Below are positions 1 through 23,600 of a DNA stretch of 64,000 nucleotides, in pieces. Both the position numbers and the translations under genes were made by a program. The first letter of the stretch is position 1. The number at the start of each line of letters is the position of its first letter. Source of the stretch: Phoebastria nigripes (taxonomy: Eukaryota; Chordata; Aves; Procellariiformes; Diomedeidae); assembly GCA_035582835.1 (NCBI GenBank), contig JAYKAV010002766.1:2316234-2380233 (forward strand). Direction: 5' to 3'. Below the pieces are notes generated by a model. The model made no database searches and was not told where the DNA came from. It saw nothing but the letters and a program-made list of their open reading frames with translations.

Positions 1-499
1 AGCCTACTGTGCCAGCAGGAGAGCATTCTTTCCCAGTAACAGAACCATGGCCAGGTGAGTTAAAAATGACACTAGCATTTTAAAATCCATTCTACTTGAA
101 AATCTGTTCTTTCACCTTTTACTTGGATTAGATTGAAACAAAGTATAACAAAAGCAAATTAAGTCTTTGAAAACCTTATTATTATTGCTTTATAAAGCAA
201 ACAGTGGTAACATCTTTGAAAAAATGAAGTAGATGCTGTGTGTTTAGCATGAAACACTTGCCTGGTGTTTGTTGAGCTTTTAATTAAGAGTAGATGACAG
301 CACCCTGTCATCTAGAAAACATAGTACCAGTTTTCCCCACACATAAGAAAACTTACAGGGAGGGAGAAGGAAAAAATCTCAGAAGAAAGATAAGTAACCT
401 GAATGCGCACCCATTAACAGTAAATCGAGTTTCACCTTCACTGTGGAACGATTTACTTAAATACTCTCAGGAAGGATCAGTAGAATAAAAAGATAAAAC
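1..499. other. Intergenic DNA downstream of PSMB2
   Basis: AT-rich sequence without a recognisable exon or repeat. In human the convergent neighbour here is TFAP2E, but no AP-2 domain sequence is seen in this stretch. A CCAG/GTGAGT donor-like site at about 51-60 has no supportable exon around it. Confidence 0.5.
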
Positions 500-622
500 T
501 GGCTATATAAATGTCAATCTTTATTCGATCTCCCAGTGCAGTACATGACTTGTGTGCTTCAAATGAATAGAAAAAACCAAAAGTGAACAAAAAAGACGAC
601 TGCTGAAGAAAGATCTCAGGGA
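500..622 (-). other. PSMB2: PSMB2 3' UTR
   Basis: Short untranslated segment between the TAA and the expected cleavage site just past the AATAAA at 520-525. The exact cleavage position was not observed. Confidence 0.7.
520..525 (-). terminator. PSMB2: PSMB2 poly(A) signal AATAAA
   Basis: Canonical AATAAA on the minus strand (tttatt on plus), about 100 bases past the stop codon. It is the only good signal close downstream of the coding sequence. Confidence 0.8.
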
Positions 623-11323
<10,701 letters not shown>

Positions 11324-11430
11324 GGCCGGCCGCGCTCCGCCGTCCCCTCGGGCCGCGCCGTGACACAGCGAAGCGCCGCCGCCTCCCACCGGCTCGCGCG
11401 CAAGCGCCGGCGCGCAGCGATGACGCCGGC

Positions 11431-11440
11431 GCTCGCGAGA
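11431..11440. promoter_or_regulatory. Near-consensus TCTCGCGAGA core-promoter element
   Basis: GCTCGCGAGA, about 110 bases upstream of the PSMB2 ATG, differs from the palindromic element only at its first base. Confidence 0.5.
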
Positions 11441-11463
11441 GCCGCCCGGGCGTGGGGGGGTGT

Positions 11464-11469
11464 CACGTG
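11464..11469. promoter_or_regulatory. CACGTG E-box in PSMB2 promoter
   Basis: The palindrome lies in the context GTCACGTGG, about 140 bases upstream of the ATG. This is a typical USF/MAX/TFE-type site; binding is inferred only. Confidence 0.45.
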
Positions 11470-11800
11470 GGGCGGCGGTAGCGCGCGCGCCGCCGGGGAC
11501 GGCCCGAGGCGCCGTTCCCCCCCGTTTTATCGCCCCCTTCGGCAGCCGCCGGGCTGGGCCTAACGAGCCGGGGGGCGGCACCTGGGGCGGGCGCGGGGGT
11601 GGCGTGAGGCGCGGGCTGGCCCGCCGGCGTCCCGCGGGCTCCCGGCGGAGCCCTGTCCCCCGGGCCGCAGGCTGCGGGGAGCGATCCGCCGGGAACGGAG
11701 CTCGGGCGGGCTGAGCGGGCCCGGGGCCGGCACGCTCAGTGGGGGCGGTGGGGGCTCCAGGCAAGGCTGGGCTCGCTGTCGGGCAGGTGTCCTGGGTTTT

Positions 11801-12760
11801 GGTTTGGGACAAAAATCCCCTGAGTTTGGGTCTTTGGCGCCATTCCCAGCCACACCACACCGTGTTCGGTGTTGAAGAGCACAATTCCAAGGCAGAGTCT
11901 CGATGCAGAAAATGGAGTGGTGATAAATCGCCCGTCCCGCTTCTGCCCCACGNTCTCTGGAATAGAACTGACCGGGCTCGGCGGTCTGCTAGAGCGAGCG
12001 GCTGGCTGCTCGCTGACAGCGTTCCGTGGAGGTCCGAGGGGAAAGAAAAACGCTCGAAACCCTCCGTGTATGGCAGCTGTTCTTGGGCAGGAATTCTTTG
12101 GCAATACATGACTGGCGCTCCTGCAGCCTCTGATCTGTGTAGTCAAAGGGAACTGAACTGTGAAGAGACAGTGAAATCCTCCCAGGAGCGATGGAGTGAT
12201 TTATTTGCTGCCCGTCTTTCTGTGTCAGGAATAGCCAGCAGTGCCAGCTGCGTGCAGAGCCGAGCCCCGAGCCGCTGTGCGGGGCTCCCTGCGGCTCCTG
12301 CCGCGGTCTGCGGTGACAGCCTGCCAGTCCGCAGCCGGTAACTACGAGTGCACACTCAGCCCGTCCGGTCCAGAGTCCCTCCTGCTGCCCCAAACGCCAT
12401 CCCAAGCAGAATCCCCCACGATCAAAGGCATAAGCCCGAGCTTGACTCGCCTATTGAGCCAATGAAGGAATTTTTTTTGTCCATGCCAGCCACCAAGGGA
12501 AAACTCCTGAGCCGCAGATGTGCCTGCGGATTTTCCTATCAGCTAATGGCTTCAGAGCTCCTCCATGAGCTCAGGTGGAGAGCTTGGATGGCATCTCCCT
12601 GTTTCATCACCTGGCTGGACATGGGTTCTGATGGCCACTGATCAGCAAATGCTGTTCTCTGCTAGTCCCTTATTCCGCCCCCCGCAATCTACTTAAATTT
12701 CTCAGGGCAAAAAATGTCTTGTCTTAGGTGGCTGTGCAGCACCCAGAAGGTTCCAGGTGT
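11801..12760. other. Gene-free flank right of PSMB2 promoter
   Basis: GC-rich to mixed sequence with one single-N position near 11952. Overlapping open frames on both strands reflect composition. No exon is supported. Confidence 0.5.
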
Positions 12761-12769
12761 GGCTGTAAT

Positions 12770-13570
12770 GTAGATAATGAATAACAAGAGAAACAAAACA
12801 AATACCCTAATTGCCTGGACATTGTCTAACTGCAGGCGCCATCCGGACGAGCAGAGTAACTCCAACTGGCACTTAGTTTATTGATTAGACCCTGCCCCTG
12901 CCTGAGCCCCATCTAATACATTCACTAAGTGCAGCTCCACAAAGACTCAGCCCCACGCTAATGAAAGGGGCCACCGAAGCATTAAACCCCCACGGCAGTT
13001 GCCGTAAAGAAGGCAGCCCCAGGAAATAAAACTCTGGATGCTACAGCACATGGCAAACGCCCAACTGCACCTATACCAAGAAAGTCACTGTGCAATTATG
13101 AGAACTGGGCATAACCTTTGTGTGGTTTAAAAAATACTAAACGTGCCAAAAAGCAACAGCAAATTGTCTTCAGGAAACAGTATAAATGAGTGTAAGCAGC
13201 AAATTCACCATTTTGACTGTTTTCCAATTGCCTGTAGCTACACTTGTTAAATTGAGTGCTGCGTGTATAAATCAAAACAGGATGCTTTCTTTTACCTAAC
13301 AATGGCCAAGCTCTGTGCCAGTGCTTAAGTATTTTCTATGTGGATCCAAAAGTTTTAAACACATTCTTCCCTATAGATCTCCGTACGTATTGCACATGTA
13401 CATACAGCCAGCCAGTCTAACTTAGCAGTTATTTTTTGAGACCTTTTTAAGAGAAGGTTAACGAAAAATCAACAACTACCATCCTCGTTGATTTTTATTG
13501 GGCCCTAGGGTACAATTAAATGTTAAGGTTGTTATTGAATTTTCTTGACAGATTGAATTTCCCTGTTTAG
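12770..13570. other. AT-rich island, candidate conserved non-coding element
   Basis: Sharp drop in GC, with blocks such as ttgattagacc and attcactaagtg and a perfect 10-base inverted repeat at 13464-13473/13487-13496. No coding frame. A regulatory role is inferred from texture only. Confidence 0.3.
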
Positions 13571-15768
13571 GAAGCACGCGTGCATCCAGTACACACCTAC
13601 CTCTCTTCCTGGGGTGAAGGCGCTTCTGACATTAGTACATCGGTATAAGAAGGACAGCAGGACATCTCTGCCTAGCAGAAACTGGGGAATATTTTCCACC
13701 GTTAAAGGGAAATTGCCCAGGCTGCAGTATGTCTTAAAATTGAATGTACCTTTGCCTATTTTATTTTCAAGACAAATATTGCATTTATGTGTATTTATGC
13801 ATGTGTGTGCTACACAGCCTTGGTGGGAGTTATTCCAAGAACAAAAGCCGTGAATGGCACAGGGATGCTAAGCAGCCTACGTAAAACTCTCATGTGTACT
13901 GAGATACCTGACATACAATATACAGTTTCTGATACTGAGATCCTGTACCCAATATACGGAGATATCCAAAGACCCTGTGGTCCCCGGAGTATCTTTTCTC
14001 CGTAGGTCCAGATAAGTTATGGAGCTGAAGCATCTCGGTACAAAGCAGGAATGGGAGCACAGAGAGCGAGAGGCTGTGACAGAGCGGGGAGCTCGCCCTC
14101 CCATCCTCCCATCACAGCTTCTAGCAAGTAAAGTATGCTTTAGCTGGAAATGTGATACCTTCTTAAAAAGGAAGGTTGATCCTGTAAGGAACCCTGAAAC
14201 TGAAAAAAAAAGAAAAAAAAAGAGATCACCCACAAAGGAGGAAGCAGCTTGAATTTATCATGTAACTTGCCCTAACTCCCTGGACTGCTCTACACCAACA
14301 AATCGGTGTGAAGATACATTGCAACGAAGGAAACTCAGCAAGGACAGACTGGTTGAGAAAGGGAAAAATGGGAAGGCTGAGAAGTAGATAGAAAAGCTGT
14401 CAAGGATGAATAGCTGTCATGTTTTCTACACAGAGGCAGACAAGTAGTTAGTCATATGGGAAAACCTGTAAAACAATAAAAGTACTGAGTCCTCAGTGCA
14501 GCCCGGAGAGCCAGCTCTGCACTGAATACAAATCCACCGAGCCCTGTTACAGCCACTGGAGCCGCTTGGGCTGACACCAGCTGTGGATCTGGCCTGGACA
14601 GAAACTCCTCACCTCCATTGATGCGGGCTGACCAGTACTTCCTAATTTAAGATGATATTTACAGAGGAAAACATCGCAGTCTCTTTACTAGGTGCTGATT
14701 GCTCCGGCTGAGAGCCCAGAGCTGAGCAGAAAATGCAGAGAAGTCATTACATCAACAGTTGGAAAACACGTGTCCGTGAAGGCATAATCTGGCTTTGCAG
14801 ACCTTTCAGCATTTCTTTTTCTTCCTCGCTATTTTTTTACCCCTTCTTCACACACTGTCCTAAGATATTGCAGATGTTGTTCTTACCTTTGCACAACAAG
14901 CTCACTTTTACCTGACCGGGCTGCACGCTGCTGTGCCAGCCAGACGTCAGCTGCCTGGCTACCCNGAGTGCAATTGCTCTCCGACGGTGTGTGGTTCTCG
15001 TGTTAATGCTTAGCAGACTTACCATGCTTCTGACATTTGTAAACAGCAGCGCACTTGGCGGAGGCTCCCCGCAGGGTCCATCCCAGGTCTGCATGCACCC
15101 AGCAGCACAGGGACTGTGCGAATTCACACGCAGTACAGATACAGCTCTGCCACAGACAGAAGATCTGCCGTGCAGGGAAGTTGTGATACGTTTGCGGTCA
15201 CTCGGCCAGGAACAAGCACTCTGCTTGCTGAACTCCTAGGCCGCTGGCTAATTGCTTGACGACTGGCACCCGTCCCTCTTCCACCTGTTACAACAGCAGA
15301 ACATTTTTTAGAGGGGACGCAGTGCCCTAAATGTGGCAGAGGAGGAGGAAAACTGCAGGTTCTATCTCTGTCTCCCAATCTGGTGATCCCAAGTTCCTGT
15401 TCCCCTTCCAGAAGAGCGATGCTGAGCCCTCCTGGGTGCGTTGCCGCTGCCTTGTGCTAAACCGAAGCTGGGCAGTCCTGGCCTGAAACACCTGGGCTAA
15501 GCTTTCTGCTCTGTCCCCAGCTCACAAGGCAGCCCAGCAGGCGTGGGGCTGTGGTATGATGCACAACTGCAGTATGGGAGGTATTTTTCATTCCAGGGAT
15601 TGTTTGACTAGTGTCTGCACTGGCTTTTGCCCTTTGCTGTCATCTGTCTCAATATGGTATTAGTAAAGACAACGTTACAGTTACTGTAATGCCTAGACAA
15701 GGTTTCCTGCTAGGAGCTCACTGCTTTCCAGAGAAGAAAAGGATCCTCGTGTTCCTGCTATTTCAGGT
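13571..15768. other. Non-coding stretch, nothing recognised
   Basis: Mixed composition with short A-rich runs around 14200-14220 and a single N near 14965. No gene, RNA or clear repeat seen. Confidence 0.5.
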
Positions 15769-15830
15769 GCAGGAAATGAAGGCGCAGAGAGGAGAAGTGA
15801 TTTAGTGGAGATCACAGGGCAGGTTAGCGG
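15769..15830 (+). repeat. MIR-like SINE relic
   Basis: Reads caggaaatgaaggcgcagag then aggagaagtgatttagtgga and gatcacagggcaggt. This parallels the MIR core order: 'gaggaaactgaggcacagagag', 'gttaagtgacttgcccaagg', 'tcacacag'. Confidence 0.6.
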
Positions 15831-18800
15831 ACTGGATAGTAATAGAAACGTCTTGATTCACTGAGCTCCTCTCTAGCTGCTGAAGCGTGCCATTTGGATC
15901 ACACAACCCCGGAATGAACTCTGCAAGGCTTACATGGAGCTTTGCTCTTAATCGCTCCGTCTGGGCTCCACAGAGCTCCTCAAGCTGACTTTCTATGGGC
16001 CTAAACACGGTATCTTTAAACAGATTCTCCTTAGGGATGGGCAGGGACAAACCTTGCATTGTTCCTCCCGTGCCCAGGCTGGTGGGCAGCCCCTGGTGCC
16101 AGTCTGTTTCTGCCTCTCTCCTCCCCACCAAGATGCCTCCGGGTCACTGGAGAACAGCGCTTGCTGCAGTTTCATCTAGCAGAAGTTGCAGAGTCTTTCT
16201 TTCACGTTTGTTTTGACAGAGGGGTGTTAAACACTACCTGGATGGAGGGGTTTTCTCAGTGCTATTTAAATCATGAGCCTGGCTCTCCTGGGATGCAGAG
16301 CATCTCCCTGCTGTGCTTGTTTTCAGGCACACCGCAGCTTTGCAGAGGGATTGCTCTGACATGGGAGGCCCCACTCACCTCTCCTGCGGTTTCCCAGGCT
16401 GAGGTCAGTGTGGAGGGAGAGCGTGGCCTCCTTGCCCACCGCCAGCTAAACTCCTTCCTAAGAGTCCTCATTCTTGCCAAACTTGTCAGGCGATGTCAAT
16501 GTCTGGCAGTGTCGATCCTATGGGCCCTGCATCCTGCAGCAGCCCCCCGCTGCTGGCGGCGGGTGAGCGGGCGGCTCCGCTTCCCCGGTCCCAGCTCTGC
16601 TGCAGAGTGTTTACCCTCCACCTGTGATGGCAAGAACGGGGCATCCATTGGAGTGTGCAGGTGAAAATGGATTGTAACCTGCCGTCTGCCGTGTCAATAG
16701 AGCTGATTAGCGCTTGTATGTGTCTCTGGCAGGATTGATCTTGCAGGTGAGAACATTTCNGAGACCAGCTGGGGCCCTGCTTCTTGGCGGGCTGCTCCTT
16801 CCTGAGCAGTTCTGCAGTGGTCATCATTGTCTCCTTGCGGTGGGCAAGAGGATATTCACCGCAAGCAGCTGGGATGGCCGGGGCAGGGAGCATTATTTCC
16901 CAGTTGTCCCATTTCTGGAGCCTCCCCAGCAGTGCAGAGCATCACGGCTGCCTCCCACTGCGTGAACATTTGGTTCCCTCTCCCAGTCTGATATCAAACC
17001 TTCCTGGTGAGGCGGGGAAGCAACAGGCACTGCAGGCTAATATTGCAAAAGCTCAGTGATGCAAAACCAGGTTGGTGATCCCAATACGATGTCTAGCTTT
17101 GAGGGGTGTGTGACCCATAACTGTACAGCTCTGCGGGGTCCAGCGGGATGATCCATTTCATAACCATTGCTAATTGTAAAATTAAACCATAAGAAGAAAA
17201 GCTGCTTCAAGTCATTGGATAGTTTTTTCCCCACTGAGGAGGCACAAATCAAGAAATCAAAATGTTTAACAAAACAAACAGAGATTTCCCCGGCGTTGTG
17301 GGAGATTTATAGACAGCGACATCCAGTCAAGGCTCCCCCCCCAGCTCCCCTAGCTCTGTCCTTCTGTTTGAATTCCTGCTGGTCACTGAATTATTACTTT
17401 TCTTACTATTTCCTGTGCTTTAAAAGTGGGGAAAGCACAATCAAATTATCGTCATGCTCATTTGGTTAATTACCCATTTAGTTACTTATTCAGTTCATTA
17501 AAAAGACGCTGGCCACTGTCAGTTTGGAGGAAATTCAGAGAGGCAGGCAGTTAGGAGACAGGATATAGGACGAAATAGGCCATTACTCCAGCCCAGTGAA
17601 TGGCAATTTATATCCCTTCTTTTCTGCTACGTCACTTCTGTGCACAGTTTGTTCTGGATTTAAAAAAAAACAACCAACAAACAAACGAAGAAAGCATTCT
17701 GCTGGAGATCACCATTGCTTGTTAGAATCCATTTAGGTTTAATCCAAAGCTCTGCAGAAGACCAAACCACCTATTTTAGGACTCCTTTTTTTGGTTGAGA
17801 AAAATGTGCTGCTCCACAGGTCATGAGATGCCTGTAATTATGACCCTGAATAGATAGAAATGTTGCTTCTTGAGACAAATTCTATCTGACAGTTTTTACA
17901 GTACGTTCGTTCAGAGCAAAATGCCCTGTCCCCTGTCACCCGGATTGAAATTATTAAGACAGACAGACATTTCACTGACAACTCCAGCCTCAGGGGGGAA
18001 AATATTCCTTCTGTTCCCCTCTGAAGGTCAGAGCTCACATAATGCAAAACACTTAGAACACGCGCGTACACATGCTCACACACATGTGGAATAAAACTTT
18101 CTCTTCAGTGGAGCTTTGGATAGGTTTTATGGAAAACGGGAGCGCGCTTTGCATGCGTCTCAGAGAATTTTGGCCAAAAAAGATGAGCCTTACATTTCTT
18201 CAGTGTTAAGTTCTTATTGTCTTGTAAATTATCTCTTTCTCCTCTGTGTGTAAAACACATCAGTAGATGGTCATGGGTGCTCACATGTTTGTACTTCCAC
18301 TCACATGAAAAACATCCAGACGTGGCACATCAGTCGCTGGCAATTCCTCTGACAATCTGGAATCTGCGGGAAAGTCACACTTCCCTGGCATCTGTTTATT
18401 CTTTCAAAGTATTTCCTGGCTTCTTTTCCGTACTGATAAAAGCCCATTTGCAACTTGTATGTCCCATTTATCACTTAAACTGTGTTGCCAGCTGTCATTT
18501 GGCCCAGTTTGTCACACAGAAGTGTCCCTGTGCTGGGGATGCGCAGGTCCTCTCCGTAGGAGCCCCAGCTCCTGTCTGTTCAAGAGCCTTTTTGTGCTGG
18601 AGGAAGGGCAAAGCCTGGCCCTCCAGTGCATCTACAGTCCCGGCTCGACGTGTTAATACAGAGGTACGCTGCCGCATATGAGCTGTCATTCACCATGTCT
18701 TGCCTGTGGATCACTGGGCTCACTTAATCTAGGGCTGAAAATTGGACTTGAGCCAAGGTGACTGGAGGTGGGAAACCAGACTGCAGTTCATTAACCTCTT

Positions 18801-19163
18801 CCCATTGCACAAGGTAAAGCAGCAGCTCCGTCTTTCCCGTCTTTCCAGCAATTTGGCATGCACCAGGCTCACACCAGGTCCCTGCTGACCGCATACGTGG
18901 TCTGGTGTCATTTGCACCCAGTTTCCCCAGCTGGACCCAGCTCCCAAGCACCGACCCTGCTTTTTCAGCCTGTCCTAGAAACGCTTTCTAAATCAGGGTG
19001 TTAATGGGCAGCTGGTTTGCAGCTCCCCTCCCAACGCCCCAAGACGGAGCCCTTCTGAGATGCTGACCCATGCTTGTCTTCCAGAAACCACTGGATTAAT
19101 GTCACCGTCTGCCCGGGGACCTGAGGGGACCCCGATTGCACAGACCAGCTTGTTTCTTGGCTG
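15831..19163. other. Non-coding stretch, nothing firmly recognised
   Basis: Alternating GC-rich and AT-rich DNA, with a more AT-rich part at about 17150-18250. No exon with family-like sequence was found on either strand. Confidence 0.5.
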
Positions 19164-19225
19164 GCTAAGTGACGTGCCTCAAGTCGCACACTGGCATCAG
19201 TGGCAGACCTGGAAACAGAGCTGGG
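19164..19225 (+). repeat. MIR-like SINE relic
   Basis: Reads taagtgacgtgcctcaagtc then gcacactggcatcagtggca and gacctggaaacagagctggg. This is the MIR order of 'taagtgacttgcccaaggtc', 'acacagc', 'agtggcagagctggg'. Confidence 0.65.
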
Positions 19226-19880
19226 AAGCCTTTGTTTCACATTTACTCACAGAAAAAGGGTGGAAACGCCGAGTCCTGCTCTGTACTGCCCGCTCNGACC
19301 ATCCCGTCCCACTGTGCTCTTGCCGGGTGGGAATGCAGCCCAGCCCGGATCTTGTCTCCCCATCCTTGCTCTATCCATCACCTCCAAAAGCCTTGCAGGA
19401 GCTCTCCGGGACACCAGCACCTGCCAGTCCCCTCTCCCAGCGGGTGTGCTGGTTTCTGTGCCTGCTTTCTGGCACCGCTGTGGTTATCCACCAAGCAGCG
19501 TACAGCTGCCGGGGTGCAGGGAGGGCACAAGCGCTCCTCCCGGGCTCCAGGTGCCGGTAGCACAGGGAGGCTGAGCGCTCCCCGGAGATGCTCTGCGGGA
19601 GCTGCGGAGGGGAACCGAGAGGTGCTTGAAGGTCTTCCCATGTGAAGCCGGGGCTGAGGGCAGGCTGGTGAGGAGCTGAGCGGGGAAAGTGGAGGGCTGA
19701 GCAGGCAGCACAGCTGGGAGCACCCCGAGAGCGGAGAAGGGAAGGGCAGTGCTCCGGCGGCCACTCTCCTGCCCCAGCAAATCAGCCCATATCCCCCGCT
19801 GCTCTTCCCACAGGGACACCAGCGTCTGCACAGCATCTTCCCCCAGATCCACATGAATCTTAAAACTTTTCTTTCTTCTT
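19226..19880. other. GC-rich non-coding stretch
   Basis: GC-rich with overlapping open frames in several frames and a single N near 19297. No recognisable protein. Confidence 0.5.
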
Positions 19881-20130
19881 TCTCTCACTCCCTCTTTTTC
19901 TAAGTTTAATTCTGAACAGCCGGCTGCGTTCAGCCTGACTGGTTTGTTATGGCTTATAATTTGTGTTAGGATTAATTAACTAATTACCGACAAATGTCCG
20001 TTGGCAAGATTCTGCTTCTGCTTGTCAACTTGAAGTATTTAATTATTTTAATCATTTACTTTCATCTTCAGAATTTATGCTCTTCCAAGAGCGTTTCTAG
20101 GCATCTTTTAATTATTATTCTGATTTTTTT
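19881..20130. other. AT-rich island, candidate conserved non-coding element
   Basis: Includes ggattaattaactaattacc, with clustered TAAT homeodomain cores, and further taattattttaatcattta. It is bounded by GC-rich DNA. Enhancer function is inferred. Confidence 0.35.
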
Positions 20131-22152
20131 TCAGAGGGGTGGTGAGCTGGGGGGAGCGAGGTGGGGGATGGTATAATTTCTCATTAACTATTTCAGTGAG
20201 GTAACTTCCTCGGAAACTCATCCTTGGTTTTCAAGCCCTGGTGCAGAGAAGGGACAGTCTGAAATGAAGGTTNTGTGGGGACGCACAGAGAGGGCTGGGC
20301 TGGGCTTTTGCTTCCCGGCTAGAGTCCTCCCTTTCCCAAAAGGATTTCAGGGATCCAGACTGGGTGATACCACGGTACCTGTTCCCTGGTCTAGGGGCTC
20401 GAGCGGGCGTTGATTTACACAGATGCTTCACTCACCCCTGACTGCGGGGGAGCACTCAGGACACCCCGGTGGGCACTGGTCTTTGCTGTTCCTTCCCAGT
20501 TTTGATCTCAAGGTAGGGCAGCATGCCTCGATAATGTGATGGTACGTGTTTTCGGTTTGCACACTTAGCACCCAGTCTGTAGTCACACAGGCAAAGTACC
20601 ACTACCCCAAACACAGAGCGTGCCTTGGGAAGCTTCCCTCGACAGCCTTCACACTCGCACGGAGCTGCAATTTAATCCCAACAGCGAGAACCCAAGTCTG
20701 CACAGGTCTGCGTGCCGCACCCCAGAGTCCACCCACGGGCGTACCGGCACAGGCGCACGTCCGCCAGGCACCCGGGTCTCCGGCAGACCGAGCTGGTTCG
20801 GAGAGCACCAGGACATAAAATGGCAACTCAGCACCTCCCCGTGCCCAGGCAGATACCGGGAACACAGCCTCACGCTCAGAGCTAAGCAGCCAAGGGATCT
20901 AATCTCTCTTTTTCTTTCACACATCAGAGCTGCAGCACTTCTGTGGGATTAAAACATGAGAAAAGAAAGCGTGATAAGCTGATAAAAGACAGTGAAACTC
21001 AGAGTCTTTCACTGATACTTTCCAGCAGACTTCCAGGCTTTTTTTCTTGCCAAATGCTTTATGCTGCCAACAAACCAAATTCTGAGGTGCTTGCAAAAAT
21101 CTTCCTTTGCTGGCCAGCTGCCCGGATGGGCATAGCCCCACGTCTTTGAGTGGGGCACACGTACCCTACTGACTTCAGGAGGAGTCTCTCTAGTAAAGAC
21201 TAATGAAGGATTCAGCCCCAAGAATATTTCTTTCCTGAAACAAATGAATCCCTTGGACCAGAGCGCTGATGAGAGTGTGCTATTTAAAAGGTTTCTTGAG
21301 GGTACATAATTATATTGGAAATAATTAGGGGCAAGGCAGCAGTATTATTACTACTTATCATATCACTCTAAACTTAATCCAGACTGATCTATGGGAAGGC
21401 ATCGGGAATGCAGAAGATGGACCTTTCTTAAGTGAGATGAGTCCGTGACATTGCCAGTTTACTGGGCTGATGTGGGGGGCAAGGGGCCAATTTCCCCTTA
21501 GCAGTCATCTNTTGAAGCTGGTAGGTTTGTACAAGAAATGAGCGGAGGGGACCAGGAAGGCTGAAGCACGGTCCTGGACTCTCTGGAGTCTGAGATTCGG
21601 TGCTGATCATTTGGTCCTTTAGACAAACGTATGTTCCAGGACCTGTCAGCCTTTAAGGTGACATCCCAGACCCTTGCCCTGAGACACGACAGCCCCTGGG
21701 ATGCGAGCTGCGAGGTGAGCGAAGGCTCCCCAGGAGCCCAGGGAAGCAGCATTGCCCTGGTGAGCGCTCGTGGAGAGATCTAAATGAGATGAGAAAGATT
21801 GTCTTAATTAACTTCAGAATCCTGTCAATTAGAAGCCTCTCTGCATTAAAAATTGCTCCAGTGGCCAGACCAAGTCGTGGCTACACATGAAGGCGGAGGT
21901 ACAGGCAGGTCAGGGATGGATCACACCCGGGTCTTGTTTGGGGCAGAGGCTGTCAAATGTCACAGTGATAAAAATACAGCTGGACCACCAAGGCTGCTCT
22001 GGAAGCCAAGCTGAGGACCCCCACAGCGGGGCATGGCATGGCCAGAGGGGAGAAGGACTTTTTGGAGAGGCTAAGAGCTGCTGTGGAACCTCAAAAGAGA
22101 GGACGTGACCAAAGCCCCAGGAGAGCTGGGCTGGAGGGGCTGGGAGAGCCTG
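20131..22152. other. Non-coding stretch, nothing recognised
   Basis: Mostly GC-rich, with a small AT-rich patch at 21230-21420. Single Ns near 20273 and 21511. No supported exon. Confidence 0.5.
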
Positions 22153-22180
22153 CAGATAGGGAAACTGAGGCACAAGGGGA
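22153..22180 (+). repeat. Short MIR-like core
   Basis: Reads cagatagggaaactgaggca, the recognisable core of MIR ('acagatgaggaaactgaggca'). Too short to be certain. Confidence 0.4.
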
Positions 22181-22439
22181 GCACAGGGGACAGAGGAAGG
22201 CACTGCAGAGCTGTGGGCAGCCTCTGCATCCCCCAGCTCCTGGGCCATGCTGTAGGTACCCCACAACTTTGAGATCAGCCCTACGGAGGGCGNGGGGGCT
22301 TGCAGGGCTCCGGAGGATCCTCCGCTCGCTCCCAGCAGAAGGGGAACAGCTCCGGGGTCACTGGGGTGCAGGAGCCGGGCTAGGTCTAAGGGTACGTACG
22401 GGTCCTTGTGGGAAGGAGAGCCTCGTCCTATTGAAGGCT

Positions 22440-23600
22440 GACAGAATGAACTTCAGTTTATGCCCCTGGCAGTTTTTTACAGCTCAGCTATTCCATTTAG
22501 GGTTTGGGAGCCAGTGGAAGGAAGCTCGGATCGCTTCACTGACCAGCCATAACATCTAGCCAGTACATTAACTGCCCTGCTGCCCTGATCTGATGTGGTT
22601 TTACAGACAATAGCTACTGGCTATTTAGGCAATGTATAAATTAACATATTCTGCACAAACTAGGAGCGTATTTAAATTAAAGGAGAGTGCCCTTTATTTG
22701 TCAATCATTCAACATCCACATTTTGACATTCCTTTAAAAAGACAATTTCAGCCTTCTTAATCCTACTCCAAACCGTTCGTCTTCACGAGGTGAAAACATT
22801 GTTTGATTGCTCAAGTGTTTCCTTCCCCCCTTCTCCTGCCTCTCTCCTTTAATTAAAACAATCCCAATCTGCTCTCCTGGAATTTCTTTCCCAGTTCGGC
22901 TCAGTAACTTGTGACCTTCGAGTCAGAGCACCTTCATTTCTGACCAGGCTGGAGTCTGCCTGGCACGCAGGGATCAGAGATGCAGAGATAAAGAAGTCAC
23001 CTCGCGAATGAGCCACCAGAATATGGGTGCACAGCAGCGTTCGGGGCGGCCGCAGTCGCGCGTTGTGCAGAGGAGATTGCCAGGGCTGTTGCAGCAACAA
23101 ACTTTATCTGCTGCTATTCTGATATTGATGTCTGACGTTGTGGTAAAGCAAGGAACGGGCGTTGGAGACGTATCGAACTGATGGATTGGACAAAATGGTA
23201 CTCAAAGGGGGAAAAAAATTACCTGAGTGATATTTTGCAAACCTGCAGCAGCCTGAGTTCTCTCATCTCTCAAGTGCCTTTTCTAATAGTTTTAAGAACT
23301 ACATGACGCTGGTGCAAGAGCCAGGGAGGAGTTTCCCATTTTGCATTTCCAAGAATCTCGGGGTTTCTTGGAGTTCTACGGCTCTTGCAGTGAATTGTGA
23401 TAGCTCAGCAAATTATCAAAGGGCTTTTCTCTTGACAGCAACTGTCGACAGTAAAGCACCTTTCCCTACTAGATGGTCTGATCAGTCAAGAGTGAGATGT
23501 CTGACAGCTTTCAGCAGGACAATACTATTTGAATATTTGAACTCCATCTCAGTTATTTTTCTGTCTACAGAAAACACAAGCTAAAGGAGAAAAGTGCAAA
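22440..23600. other. Long AT-rich island, candidate conserved non-coding element
   Basis: More than 1 kb of lower GC with blocks such as caatgtataaattaacatat, gcgtatttaaattaaaggag and ccctttatttgtcaatcatt. No coding frame. The texture resembles deeply conserved enhancers near developmental regulators; conservation itself cannot be tested here. Confidence 0.4.
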
